Below, piece after piece: positions 22,313 through 32,521 of a DNA stretch of 64,000 nt (within the stretch, counting starts at the first letter, position 1; every line of letters starts with the position of its first letter). The stretch is from the NCBI RefSeq assembly GCF_016920785.2, contig NW_024609857.1:9753618-9817617 (forward strand), read 5' to 3'. The translations under genes were made by a program, and so were the position numbers. The notes under the pieces were generated by a model. That model had not been told where the DNA came from. It did not search any database and saw only the letters and a list, made by a program, of their open reading frames with translations. This DNA comes from Ixodes scapularis (lineage: Eukaryota; Arthropoda; Arachnida; Ixodida; Ixodidae).

Positions 22313-22345
22313 TATAAGCAGCGGTAGCGCGCTGCGCGCGTTCAG
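22313..22345 (+). promoter_or_regulatory. Core-promoter-like TATA and initiator pair
   Basis: AATATAAG at about 22313 is followed some 30 bp downstream by CGTTCAGTTC, an arthropod initiator-like TCAGTT. The spacing fits a TATA-Inr core promoter and would drive transcription into the endonuclease-like remnant. Inferred from motif spacing only. Confidence 0.3.
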
Positions 22346-22409
22346 TTCACCGCTGTTGACTTGCGTTGGTTACATATCTTCACACCACTCGCTGCAACAC
22401 GTATCATAC

Positions 22410-22555
22410 GCCGACCGCAAACAACAGCCAACTACCATTCACGGCACATGCATTGATCACGTCTTCACCAATTTCAAGATCCACCCACTGCACCAAGATC
22501 CCCTCACGGTTCACTTCAGCGACCACAAAGCCATCCTCATCAAAGCAAAGTGCAC
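22410..22555 (+). pseudogene. C-terminal fragment of a LINE-type (EEP) endonuclease
   Basis: The plus-strand frame encodes GTCIDHVFTN and, about 25 codons later, HFSDHKAILIK. The I-D-H-V-F-T and S-D-H-K/A pairs match the last two conserved blocks of the apurinic-like endonuclease of non-LTR retrotransposons, including the catalytic Asp-His. Everything upstream of these blocks is unrelated, with CT-rich GC-rich sequence in its place, and the frame ends at 22625 without a reverse transcriptase. It is a small severed fragment, probably carried within a composite repeat bounded by GATGCGGAGCATC (22089 and 22665). Enclosing frame starts with TTG, so no real start is claimed. Confidence 0.5.
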
Positions 22556-22630
22556 ACCTCAAGCACTAGACGCCTGCTCAATAAAGACCTTCGTTAACCG
22601 TTTAAACCTTCGTCTACGCAATTAAAAAAA

Positions 22631-22855
22631 AATTACACCATCTTTTCGAGGGGAACCATGGGGTGATGCGGAGCATCACGGAGTTTCCAACAACGTTCAC
22701 GCGATGTGTGGTAACCAACGCAAGTTAACAACGTAATAACACGCAAGTTAACAAAGTTACTAACAACGTTACTAACACCGTTAATAACACCGTTAATAAC
22801 GATCCGCGATGCTCCGCATCACCCTATGGTTCCCCTCGGGAAGATGGTTAATTTT
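22631..22855. repeat. Foldback with GATGCGGAGCATC arms
   Basis: Arms 22631-22682 and 22801-22855 share GAGGGGAACCAT and GGTGATGCGGAGCATC in inverted orientation. The loop holds direct AACACCGTTAAT and GCAAGTTAACA repeats. A third GATGCGGAGCATC lies at 22089-22101, suggesting a composite of about 770 bp that includes the endonuclease remnant. Confidence 0.65.
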
Positions 22856-23764
22856 TTTTTTTTTTTTTTTCAATTTGGTGCACGGACGCCGCAGAAAATC
22901 ATTCTCAAAGTACCGCTGAAGCCCCTCCCTCTCGGGGCGTAACGTCATATTAGGAGTTTTCGGAATCTCTCTATAAAAATACTCTAAAATTCACCTCTAA
23001 CTCGTATTTTTTTAAGAACTTGTTTGCCTTTCGTTTAATTTTTTGAGGACACCTATAATATTTTCCGTACAATTGGCATCGAGATCCTGACTGAATTATT
23101 TGGAAGCGTGCATTTGTTTATCCATGGTTCTCTATGGGTCACGTGGTGATTCCCTCTGTTCACAATGCAGGTGGCGAGAAAGCATCCACACTAACGGCAA
23201 ATACTTTACTAGGGAGAATACCATTCCACTCTGCTCATTTAAATTAGACAGAACGCCTACAGCGCCCAATCCAGCCCTGACAGAGTGGAGGTCCGCGTCC
23301 GTCCACGCGCAAGTGCACGTGGATGTTCGCGGCGGCCGCGGCGGTGTCGTCTCCGATTCCACCTAAAGCCCCTTCATGTTTCAAAAGTAGCGCAAGGTGC
23401 GTCGATGCACGAGGCACGTGGAACGTGCGACCCTTGGGAAGATCATGGCGGCACAGTGCAGCAAAGTATTTAGCGCACCACTAAGCTAGAGTTCAGACGC
23501 CATGCTATTCTTAGAAGTGGCGCGCGGTACGTGTCTCGCGCATTTCCACAACAATAAATTTGGTATGTAGTACATCAATATCGATAGCCGAGACCTCCCC
23601 GACGATAGATGGCTCTCGCCAAGCTCAGAAAACCTGTCCGCGCCGAGGCTGTTGTATTTGAGAGGAGTGGAATGTATTCCCCCTAGTAAAGTATTTGCTA
23701 ACGGTACAGAGCAGGGGCAAGGGTACAGAGCACGAGCTCTTACCAGTTCATTCCAGTGCGGAAG
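22856..23764. other. Intergenic, nothing recognised
   Basis: Starts with a T-run of about 18. Frames of 60-129 codons overlap on both strands without motifs. Confidence 0.5.
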
Positions 23765-23961
23765 CGCTGCATTGGCGCCTCTCATGGCTTCCGCCTGCTG
23801 TTTAGAGCGCATGCTCAGAACGAACTCATATAAATAGGTTGCTAAGACCGGCAATCTTGATGGTGTGGAATGCACGTTGCAAAAGAACTGTGCAAGCTCG
23901 CCATGAGCACGCGCTCAGCAATCGCGCACACGGCTATGGCCGCCAGTAAATACTCCCTATA
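23765..23961 (-). mobile_element. MITE family B, copy 1, eroded
   Basis: On the minus strand it begins TATAGGGAGTATTTACTGGC and runs through GGCCATAGCCGTGTGCGCGA and ATTGCCGGTCTTAGCAACC to GAGCATGCGCTCTAAA. The far TIR is lost. The two 201-bp copies at 27290 and 42747 define the family. Confidence 0.7.
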
Positions 23962-24388
23962 AGTGAGTGTGAAACAAAGCGTAGTTCTGCTCTTCATTAC
24001 ATAAGCCCTGTCGATCGAATCTCGAGGAGCATAGGAGCCAATATTCGTCTACTACCAGAGAGTGGATAGGGTCTGAACTTGAAAAACAATTGTCTTAACA
24101 GGAGACATTTTTTTTTTTTGCACGTAAAGGTGAGCATACTTTATTCAGGCACCTGAACTTAGCGTATAGGGGTGAAGCCGTAAGATTCGTACAATATAAG
24201 AGTCTTACGTATGACAAAAAAAAAATTGCATTGCAAGATATATTACTTTTATTTAGAGCTACTTGAGAAGGGGAATGGCTAAGCTCTGAGGAATGACTCG
24301 AGCTCCTGGTGGCGCGCTCTGAGGATAGATGGCAAAACAAATTGTTGTGTGGAAGTTAGTCTGCCTTCGTGGGCGTCTGGTGTCTCAG
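23962..24388. other. Intergenic, nothing recognised
   Basis: No gene or clear repeat. T10 and A9 runs near 24110 and 24215. Confidence 0.5.
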
Positions 24389-24613
24389 CTGTAGATGAGC
24401 AATTTAGCCAGTGCGGTACAATCGCTAACTTGGGGTCTTTAACGTGCACCACGCAGTAATGATACACGACCGCACGCCGGTACGATGCTTATCCTGATCG
24501 AAACGAGCAGGGGTGGGGATTGAGCCCAGGATCCCTTGGTACTGCAGCGCGAGCTTTCGCTCCCCGTGCTCCGAGCTGGTGTGCGCTAGCCTACTCGGCC
24601 ACCGATACCCCCG
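24389..24613 (-). mobile_element. tRNA-Ser/Leu-headed SINE, minus strand
   Basis: On the minus strand the head reads GGTATCGGTGGCCGAGTAGG, with an A-box TGGCCGAGTAGGC near 24594-24606 and a B-box GGGCTCAATCCC at 24516-24527. The tail ends GCTCATCTACAG at 24389. Very close to the copy at 26032-26258. The A and B boxes are the internal RNA polymerase III promoter of such SINEs. Confidence 0.85.
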
Positions 24614-25804
24614 GAGGATAGCTGGAGCTAGCCGGAGCAACCACTGAGAGGACAACCACCTTTGGTCTGCTCTGCGAAAGTTATAAAACAGTCCCACAAT
24701 ATAAATAAATATGAAAAAAAACACGTTGTTCTAAAACAACTATTCAGAAATATTGAGCAAATTCTTAATTTCGTGTAAATATTAAATAATCTAATAACAA
24801 TAAGGCATAGGTTATTCTGATAAAGATATGCGATACGAAGGGAACCGTAATATTATCATTTAAAAAAAGGCAGTAATGAGGAATTTAATTTACTGACATG
24901 GAAACTAGTGGGCTTAAGTAAGGAAAGTCCTATTAAGAATAAATTGGAGACCAACAGCAGCAGACACACCCTCTAAATTTACGAGAATGTTTAAACGGTA
25001 AGGCCTTTGTCTTCCTTTACATACCCCAAAGCATCGCCTCCACACGCACGCAGCTAACCCTGTGCGTGCGCGAGGATCTCGTAAAAAGGGCCGTGCCTCT
25101 CCAACAATCTGATATCCTTCCGCGCGCACCTCGCGAGTGACCGGGCGCCTGCCTTGAGAGGCGCGCGCGGCAACGCGATGCAATTATTCGTTTACGGAAA
25201 TGGCGCCCGCCAGAGTTCTGCAGCCCGGGTCGACCGCTCGCCGGGCGCGCACGCACGAGGAGGGGGCCGCTGAAGACCGGACGAGGGTAAGGGGACCCGA
25301 CTGCGACCCCTAACAACCGAGCGTCGCTGTGTAGCGCCCGCCCGATGCCCGATTAAAATCCGCCGTTGACTGGCGCGTAATAATTGGGCCCTCGGCGTTT
25401 TCCAGTCGACGCCGCTCGCGCTGCAGATTGCGGATAATTTGCGCCTTTGCTGCCTCTGCCCGTCGGCCTCGGTGTGGGACGGAGCGTTGCGGCCCTTCCA
25501 TTGAGCCCTGGCCGAGGGATGGACATCGGCAAGGTTGAGGATTTATTTGGGGGAAGAGCGACCTTGTGCCCAGGCGTGGGCTACATGCGGACACGCACAC
25601 ACACACGCGCATACACAGTGTGTGTCCAGTTCTGTAAGCGACACAACCTTTCGTCGAAAAAAGTGAACGGTGCGCGCGGAGTTCTTCACCATGCCGGGAT
25701 CGAAACACCACGGTTGGGACCGTCGAGGAGGGTATTTTTTTTTTTACTTCATTCAGGCACATCACTTGTTGCGAGACCACCTATTCTACTCCGATTCACA
25801 TTTA
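24614..25804. other. Intergenic with family F copy 2 and a GC-rich patch
   Basis: Family F words recur at 24829-24895. The segment 24900-25510 is GC- and CpG-rich and open in several frames on both strands. The minus-strand 156-codon frame (25310-25780) runs partly through a (CA)n tract at 25591-25625. No gene is supported. Confidence 0.45.
24829..24895 (+). repeat. Interspersed repeat family F, copy 2
   Basis: Shares ATGCGATACGAAGGGAA, ATATTA and GGCAGTAATGAG with 21829-21899. Confidence 0.45.
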
Positions 25805-26960
25805 AGGCCGGTTCACACATACAGCGTAGCGCTAAGTTAGCGCTACGTGAGCGCTCGAAGGAGCGCTCATGTGGCGGTTCCTAGTGCGTGATGTAGCGCT
25901 CTGTTAGAGCAACGTTGGTTAGAGCTCTGTATAAGCGCTACAGAAGCGCTATGTTAGCGCACTCATGCCAATAATAATTGGGGTTGTGGGGTTGTTGTTG
26001 GTCCGCCATTAAAGTTGCGACGAGTCACACGCTGTAGATGAGCAATTTAGCCAGTGCAGTACAACCGCTAGCCTGGGGTCTTTAACGTGCACCACGCAGT
26101 AGTGATACACGACCGCACGCCGGTACGATGCTCATCCAGATCGAAACGGGCAGGGGTGGGGCTCGAACCCAGGATCCCTGGGTTCTGCAGCGCGAGCTTT
26201 CGCTCCACGCGCGTCGAGCTGGGTGTGCGCTTCAGCCGACTCGGCCACCGATCCCCCTGCACTCACGCCCCTTGTGCCGTGCTTGCTGCTGCGGAATAGC
26301 GCGTGCACGGCGATTCCTTTTTTTTTTTTCTTCTTCTTTGGCACTGAAAGAAGAGGAAGTAAAAGAGCCGCTCTCTAAGCAAAGGGTCGGGCAGGCGGCC
26401 TAGAGTTGTGGACTCTGAGCGACTAATTCACTGGGTACGACCTCGTCGCTTTCTATTCGACTTGCGTGACGCTGGTTTCAGGGACAGGCAGGTAAAAATA
26501 ATCGCCTTCGAAAGAGCTGTGTGTCTCGGTCCCTCAGCCTATCGGAACAAGGTTCGCCGGGTCCGTCGGTATCTCGGTGGCGAAAGATTTCGCGCACCCA
26601 GAAGGCTCTTCTGGTAGTTAAGCCGTTCACACACATATGCACTAATCGCGTATGTAAGAGCATTTGTCGCATTTCTATTTCAGCATCCCATATGTCCGCC
26701 ATGGTGCTGCTGATGCACACACAACCACAGGAACCGAAACCGCAGTGCACGCGCTAATCCGCAGCACCGCGTACAAGAAGCGCTACTGAAGCGCTAACAC
26801 GGCGCTACTGAAGCGCTAACAAAACGCTACTGGAGCGCTAACAAGGCGCTACTAAAGCGCTAATCACGCGCTATATTAGAACGAAGTCACGCGCTGGAAG
26901 CGCCACATGAGCGCTCCTTGGAGCGCTCACGTAGCGCTAACTCAGCGCTCCGCTGTGCCT
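25805..26960. mobile_element. AGCGCT foldback element, PIF/Harbinger-like
   Basis: The left arm (25805-25970) and right arm (26765-26960) are inverted and built from AGCGCTA-type palindromic repeats (AGTTAGCGCTACGTGAGCGC; GAGCGCTCATGTGGCG). TTA flanks both ends (25802-25804 and 26961-26963). The left tip AGGCCGGTTCACACA resembles the MITEs at 669 and 39094, while the right tip has lost about 11 bp. The right arm additionally carries 4-5 tandem GGCGCTACTGAAGCGCTAA units. The middle holds a nested SINE (26032-26258). No transposase is encoded. Confidence 0.75.
26032..26258 (-). mobile_element. tRNA-Ser/Leu-headed SINE nested in the AGCGCT element
   Basis: Best-preserved copy in the window. On the minus strand: GGGGGATCGGTGGCCGAGTC (A-box TGGCCGAGTCGG), B-box GGGTTCGAGCCCC, then CTGCCCGTTTCGATCTGGAT, and a 3' end CTCATCTACAGC at 26032. 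The head resembles tRNA-Ser/Leu (TGGCCGAGTGG consensus). It interrupts the loop of the foldback at 25805-26960 and so inserted after it. Confidence 0.9.
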
Positions 26961-26972
26961 TTACGCTGAGAC

Positions 26973-27093
26973 TAGAAGCTCCGCCTTCAGCGCGAGCTCG
27001 CTGGCTTCCACAGTATACTTAGGTTGCGCGTGCCTGCGCGTTCACACTTCTGTTAGCAAGGGCAGAAAGCTCACGCCGAAGGCGTAGCTTCTA
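26973..27093. repeat. Small foldback with TAGAAGCT tips
   Basis: Arms 26973-26996 (TAGAAGCTCCGCCTTCAGCG) and 27070-27093 (complement reads TAGAAGCTACGCCTTCGGCG). It lies 10 bp after the AGCGCT element and abuts the next foldback. Confidence 0.65.
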
Positions 27094-27265
27094 TACTCCG
27101 TTTCACACTTAGCGTACAACGCTGTCAAAGCTACTGGCGCGAGCATGAGGCTTGATATCGTCGATCATTTGCACGCGCGCTCGCGCGAACGAAACCATAG
27201 ACAAAGCCACGCGCTCGCGCCAGTAGCTTTGACACCGTTGCATATTAAGTATGAAACGGAGTATA
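27092..27265. mobile_element. Foldback MITE family G, copy 1
   Basis: TIRs TATACTCCGTTTCA at both tips, continuing CACTTAGCGTACAACGCTGT on the left and ACTTAATATGCAACGGTGTC on the right (other strand), then CAAAGCTACTGGCGCGAGC. Arms are about 60 bp. Related structures are at 42612-42746 and, more diverged, 34655-34723. Confidence 0.75.
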
Positions 27266-27289
27266 GTCTCAGCTTAAGGGTGAACGGAG

Positions 27290-27490
27290 TATAAGGAGTA
27301 TTCACTGGCGGTCATATCCGTGTGCGCTGCTGCTGAGCGCGTGCTGAAGGCGAGCTTCCGCAGTCCTTTTGGAGCGTGCATTTAGCACCATCAAGGTTGC
27401 CGGTCTTAGCAGGCTATTAATGTGAGCTCGTTCTGAATATGCGCTCTAAACATCGCCCTCAACTATGGCGTCCAGTGAATACCTTCTATA
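27290..27490 (+). mobile_element. MITE family B, copy 2
   Basis: A 201-bp element with TIRs TATAAGGAGTATTCACTGG and TATAGAAGGTATTCACTGG (other strand). The interior ATTGCCGGTCTTAGCA-like motif appears as GTTGCCGGTCTTAGCA. Same length as the copy at 42747-42947. In both places it lies directly after a family G foldback. Confidence 0.8.
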
Positions 27491-27718
27491 GGAGTTGTTG
27501 CGTGCCTTCCTTCGTCTTACTTTACGCAAGAGCGCAATCAAATTTCTATCCGGCATGCAAGTTTGTTTCCCAGCCAAATGCGGCCGCATGCCCCTGTTTT
27601 AATGACGGTTCGCGGTTGGATGCTTCGGTTCTGACGCTCGATCCTGACGCTCGTTCCTGACGCTCGTACGTAACGATTTTCCCTTACAAAACGACTCATA
27701 AAACACGTCAGGTGTTAA

Positions 27719-27830
27719 AACTGCCTGCAGACATATTCGAAGCATACGAGCAAACGTGTTCCGAGCAACTTCTATTTCTGCAGCGAACATCGTGTGCACT
27801 GTAGAATGTATGAGCAGTGTGACTGATGCC
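27719..27830 (+). repeat. Interspersed repeat family E, copy 2
   Basis: Diverged partner of 21559-21697 with CAGACATATTCGAAGCAT and GCAGCGAACATCGTGTGCAC. Confidence 0.45.
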
Positions 27831-28870
27831 ATACACTTACCAAATGTGTAAAAGAACGTGATCCCTAAGGGTCGACCGCTTTTCGTTCGAAATGGCGTTG
27901 TCTTACGGATCGCTGTAACGCAGAAAGGCTACTGCCGCACTACAATTTATCTTCGAACAGAGACGCGTTCGTGTTTTTGCTCGTTTGCCGACGCTGGCAA
28001 ACGGGCATGTTTCCTCTCGCCATGTCTGCAGGGAGCCAAACTGTATAACGAAAGGGTCCTTATTGTCGACAGGCTGCATTTTACGGGTCTGATTGTGGAA
28101 AATCGAGAATCACAGTATAGTGCTGCGCAGCTACAACGATTTTAAAATTGTAGGACGTTTATTGCGTTTTCATCGGCACAAAAATTAGCATGCGTGACGT
28201 AATGAAGAACCCAGTCATTTGGGGAATTCTTGAAAACTTTAATCGGAAATATACTCCGACAGCTACATATCATTATGAATGCATGCCGGCGAGTTTGTTA
28301 CCTACAGGCAAGAGGGATTGTTTCCATTTTCTAAATAAATACCATAAGCATCCAAAAAATCAGAATATCTCAAATTAAAAATAAAATAAAAATTGTCATC
28401 GATATCTATATTCAATGTGCCATAATGTATAGAATACATCATTTAAAAGGCTATCGTATAAATTTGTTTAGAAGATATTAAAAATGTAGATTCGGGAAGA
28501 GAAGAAGGTAACATTGCTTATTAATGGACATCCCCTCCCTCCACAAACAACATCATGAACTAAGTATCGGCATGTGTAACTGTAGTAGGAGACGTAGGGC
28601 AAACGTACAGTACAGTCGGTGCGCGTACAAATTCCTCCAGCTGGCGTAAAGATAGAGCATCGGGCTGCGGACCAAGCCGTTCTGTGTTCTCGTCTCGGTA
28701 AAGGATGAGTATATATTGATTTAAATCTAAGTAAGCGCTTGTGTACATTGTTTTGGCTCTGTTTCTATGGTAACTTAGTCAGTCGCGCTGACATGCCCTA
28801 CCATGTTTATGCACGGACGCACACACGAATGGGCGGACCAACGTAAACATTCTTGGGGTTCCGTTAGTGA
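27831..28870. other. Intergenic, nothing recognised
   Basis: AT-rich second half (28330-28500). No supported gene. The 95-codon frame at 27858 has no motif. Confidence 0.5.
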
Positions 28871-29275
28871 GTTCCATGGTTTCAGAACTCCACCCCGACA
28901 GAATAGACCCATCTCAACACAAAGTGTTCAACGCATGCGTGACGCCGCCATAACTGTAGTTTGCATGAGATAAAGGCGCCCGTGCAGGAGATATATGGTG
29001 CCGTCTCGTGGCTGTGCTTGTGCTGACCTCCAGTGGGGATGTCGCGCCTACAGAAATACTATAGTTGCCTTATAGTGTTCCATGGTTTCAGAAATCCACC
29101 CCGACAGAATAGACCCATCTCAACACAAAGTGTTCAGCGCATGCGTGACGCCGCCATAACTGTAGTTCGCATGAGATAAAGGCGCCCGTGCAGGAGATAT
29201 ATGGTGCCGTCTCGTGGCTGTGCTTGTGCTGACCTCCAGTGGGGATGTCGCGCCTACAGAAATACTATAGTTGCC
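28871..29275 (+). repeat. Recent tandem duplication of 199 bp
   Basis: Copies 28871-29069 and 29077-29275, separated by 7 bp, differ at only 3 positions by eye (about 98.5% identity). Each runs from GTTCCATGGTTTCAGAA to AATACTATAGTTGCC. Confidence 0.9.
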
Positions 29276-31121
29276 ACGATGCATGGCGACAGCGGTGGTG
29301 TGCACAAACTAGCTGGTGAGATTGCTCTGTTGGAAGTTTAGCCTGAAGTTTTTAGCTAGTGGAAAGAATGCAGCTTTTCGCTATTTTTGTAGGTCCCGAT
29401 CGAACCGCACTATCGAAAGCTTGAGCAAGATATAAAGCTCGATATGCTGGCGAAGATAAATTTCTTAGCAATCCCCTCACGTTATGTGACAGCTGGGATT
29501 GTCTCGGTGAAATACGACTTGCGCGGAACAATACAACATAAGGATAAAAAAAAAAAAAATGAGCAGAAACTTTACCAACGAGGTGCCACCTGCCAATGCC
29601 TCGATTGACGGCACCGACACAATTTTGCTTTCGCTGACGAGGCAGTAAACGGACGCACTCTTTCGAAGACAAAGGAAGGGGGGGCCAACAAATTGGGTCC
29701 CACGGACACGAGACGACGAGAAAATTGGAGACGCAGCCGACCGTGGAACAAGAGGAGGAGGGAAGGGGGGAAGACTCGCTGATTGTCATTTCGTTATGGC
29801 ATCAGTCTCCGAGAGAATCCTCTGATCTCTCTCTTTTATTCTTTCTAACAACAATGACTGTTTATTTGTTTTTTCTCCTCAAAACAAAGCAAACAAAGAC
29901 CAACCTGTCGATGTGTGATTTTATGACAGAAGGCTTCGAAAGCCACCACCAACTCTGTAACTAGGCCGAGTTCGACGCGATAGTCGGAGACCGGAAACAC
30001 ACTGTGGCCATCACCGGCAGAGGAACGACAAAAGAACCCCAGAGAAGACTTGGCTTTGAGTCGTAAAAGAAAGAAGCAAATTGCGCGGCGCTAAGCGACG
30101 GGCGACTGGAAGAAGAGAGAGCACCCCACAAAACAAGGCGCGCGTGGAGACTTCTCGGCAGTAACAGCGCCACGGGGCCACGAAGTTGGGGGGGGGGGGG
30201 GAGGCTGCCTGCCGCTGTCCCGCCAGGCATGGCAGCTGTCATCAGCACTTTTGCGAGCGTCTTCTCCGCGCGACGCCAAGGAGAAACGCGTCTTCTACCG
30301 TCGACACTGGCAGCGGAGTCGCGATCGGTAACGAGACCCCGCGATATCCGACGAGAAATGGGGGAGAGGAAGGGGGAAGAAGTGAGCGAACTTTTGCCTC
30401 TGATTCCAGTCTATTGACAGCGACGGCAGATGGCTTGACAAAATGATTACGCAGTTTGGTTGGCAGCAAGGATGGCGGAGAGGGACGGTGGAGAGAAAGG
30501 GAGGGGGACGCAGCGGGGGACAGGCGAGTGAACCGACGGAACCTCCGCCGCCACCGCTGTTCAGCGATCTGTTCTCCTGCCGAGTTCGATTGTCCCTTTC
30601 GTTTTGTTGCCGATAGTTCGGTTTGAAGACGTCACGGTGACATTGGGACAGGGACTGGGATGAGCGCTCGGCAAGGCGGGAGCCAGGCTGGAACGCAAAG
30701 ATTGAAAAAAAAGAAAAACCGGGAGGGGGGAGGGCGGGGACGGATATCTTTTGAAATGTCAATTAGCGTTTGATGAATAAATGGGGATGTGCCTCGGTGC
30801 GCTGGGAGGATATTCGTGGGAAGTTGCCATGGTTGTTTGGGTGAGCGATGTCCCTGGGAGGAGGAGGAGGTCTGTGACCGGATGGCGGGGGAAGGGACCT
30901 ACGTCGAGCATCTGCAATGCTTCGGGACTCTCGCGGATCTGTCTGCTTGGAATTTAGTTCCAAAACGTTCCCCGACTGCTCTCTGGAACAAATGTAATTT
31001 GGGAAAAAAAAAAAAAAAGCGCGCCCTTTGTCAAGTTTTTGTGCCATAATTTACGTCTGATTTGTCGCTGTACGAAGGCTTCAATCTCGATGAGGATGCA
31101 CAGTACTGGACAAATGTATCT
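29276..31121. other. Intergenic, GC-rich stop-poor region
   Basis: Poly-A at about 29549, a G-run at 30188-30201 and A14 near 31004. Several overlapping frames up to 155 codons occur on both strands (e.g. 29352-29789 and 30295-30762 minus), with no consistent motif. No gene could be supported. Confidence 0.4.
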
Positions 31122-31167
31122 TTGTGGCTGCGTCTATGAATGCATGTGTGCATAGACGCAGCCACAA
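31122..31167. repeat. Perfect 17-bp stem hairpin
   Basis: TTGTGGCTGCGTCTATG at 31122-31138 pairs perfectly with 31151-31167 around a 12-nt loop. Could be a small TIR remnant. Confidence 0.7.
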
Positions 31168-31786
31168 CGACGACGAGTATCTGCGTCCCAGTTCGTGAGT
31201 CCGTGATCGCGCAATGGCCTGTGCGTGCTTGTCATGGTAATGCATGTAAAGACTGCAGTTATGTGGCAATAACTGCAGTTAAAGTAGCATAAACTGATTG
31301 TCATCATTCTTTACTCCGATGTATTTAGTCTTGACGCAGTAGTAAACATCCCCCATAGCAATATGGAAGTAGTACTATCTTTCCGAGGCTCCAATCAGTG
31401 GCGTAGCTAAGAAGAGAAAAGAGAGTCTTTCGTAAGGCTGAACCTCCCCCCCCCCCTTTCCCCCCCCCCCCCCCAAGTTATGGACGTCCGTCTTCCCAAC
31501 AATCCCAACCTCAAAAAATAATAATAATAATAGTCCTAGCGACACCACTGGCTCTAGTCAATATACAACTATTTCTCAATCGCAGGTGCACTGTTCAGAA
31601 ACAACTGTTATAGCGTGTTCGATTCAATTACCACAAATATAGTTTAAACAGAAATAAAATTTCTATTCGGACTAGCAGTAAAAATTGGTGACATGGGGCC
31701 GTACACACTGACAACATATCCCTTCTCCCTTCCTTCGGGCTTACTTCCAAAAGTGCCGCCCAGAACACTGTCGTAAACAGCTGACA
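31168..31786. other. Intergenic with poly-C tracts
   Basis: C-runs at about 31447-31475 and (AAT)n near 31518. No gene. Confidence 0.5.
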
Positions 31787-32089
31787 ATGGAATCACACCG
31801 TTCAAAGAGCATTGATATAAAGGAGAAGCTCGTAAGGCTTTCCTCATCAATTGATTTCTCTTTCTCGTCCCAAGCACGGTCGAAAACAGCGGCGCTCTTG
31901 AAAGAAGACGAAAACAATGGGCCTATATACAATGCGAAACCGATCCATACACACGACTGGCGCAATCATTGCCGAACGGTTTCGAAACGGCCGCCCAGTT
32001 GCGAAACTCGGAGAGTCTTGTTACGTCAGGCTAAAGCAGAGAACAATATGTCTTCGAACTTGATTGCCGGGCCCAGTCAAGAACTTTGA
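31787..32089 (+). CDS. Unrecognised ORF A (100 aa)
   Basis: Plus-strand ORF with a good start context (GACAATGG, A at -3 and G at +4). It is hydrophilic and rich in Lys, Arg, Ser and Asn without low complexity, and has no membrane segment or motif I can name. A second coding-like ORF follows 51 bp downstream on the same strand. An exon or a remnant of a foreign ORF block are both possible, as is chance. Confidence 0.25.
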   Translation: MESHRSKSIDIKEKLVRLSSSIDFSFSSQARSKTAALLKEDENNGPIYNAKPIHTHDWRNHCRTVSKRPPSCETRRVLLRQAKAENNMSSNLIAGPSQEL

Positions 32090-32128
32090 ACTGAACCCTG
32101 CCAACTGCAAAGACACTCGGATCGATGA

Positions 32129-32521
32129 CGCGACTATAGAGTGAGTGGTTCAACTATCCTTACACAACAGCCGTTCGTCACATGCTGTGTCTTCTCCTTA
32201 ACTCTATTTGGCGTTGTATCCGCTGTATATTGTGTCCGGAGGTCTCGTATTCGCGATTGCATAAATATAGGACCGCCGAATTTCGGACGAAACGCCCCTG
32301 GGCGTAAGCTCGCCGGACACTTATTCACGCAGAGAGTTTTGGCAGATCCTTATAATACGCATGGTGGGGGACCGGCATTCCAGTGGGAACTTCCAGATGC
32401 CGATATCAAAAGGGACTCAAAAATCAGCTTTAGCAAACCGTGTCCGATCACGGTAACGTACCCTAGGAACGCGCACCACGTGCAACTTCGAGCACACTTG
32501 TGCGACAGGTTGTGCAACTAG
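32129..32521 (+). CDS. Unrecognised ORF B (about 127 aa, no ATG)
   Basis: An open plus-strand frame from just after a TGA at 32126 to TAG at 32521, without an early ATG. A hydrophobic stretch (about 17 residues, VFSLTLFGVVSAVY) near the start is followed by a Gly/Pro/Asn-rich segment and a C-terminus with five Cys residues overall, as in a secreted or membrane-anchored domain. GAGTGAGT at 32138-32145 also resembles a splice donor. Lack of ATG suggests an internal exon or truncated ORF. Function unknown. Confidence 0.25.
   Translation, partial: RDYRVSGSTILTQQPFVTCCVFSLTLFGVVSAVYCVRRSRIRDCINIGPPNFGRNAPGRKLAGHLFTQRVLADPYNTHGGGPAFQWELPDADIKRDSKISFSKPCPITVTYPRNAHHVQLRAHLCDRLCN

Noticed and set aside
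30295..30762. 155-codon minus-strand ORF
   Set aside because: Pro/Ser-rich translation of GC-rich sequence with a poly-Gly run, no motif, no splice signals.
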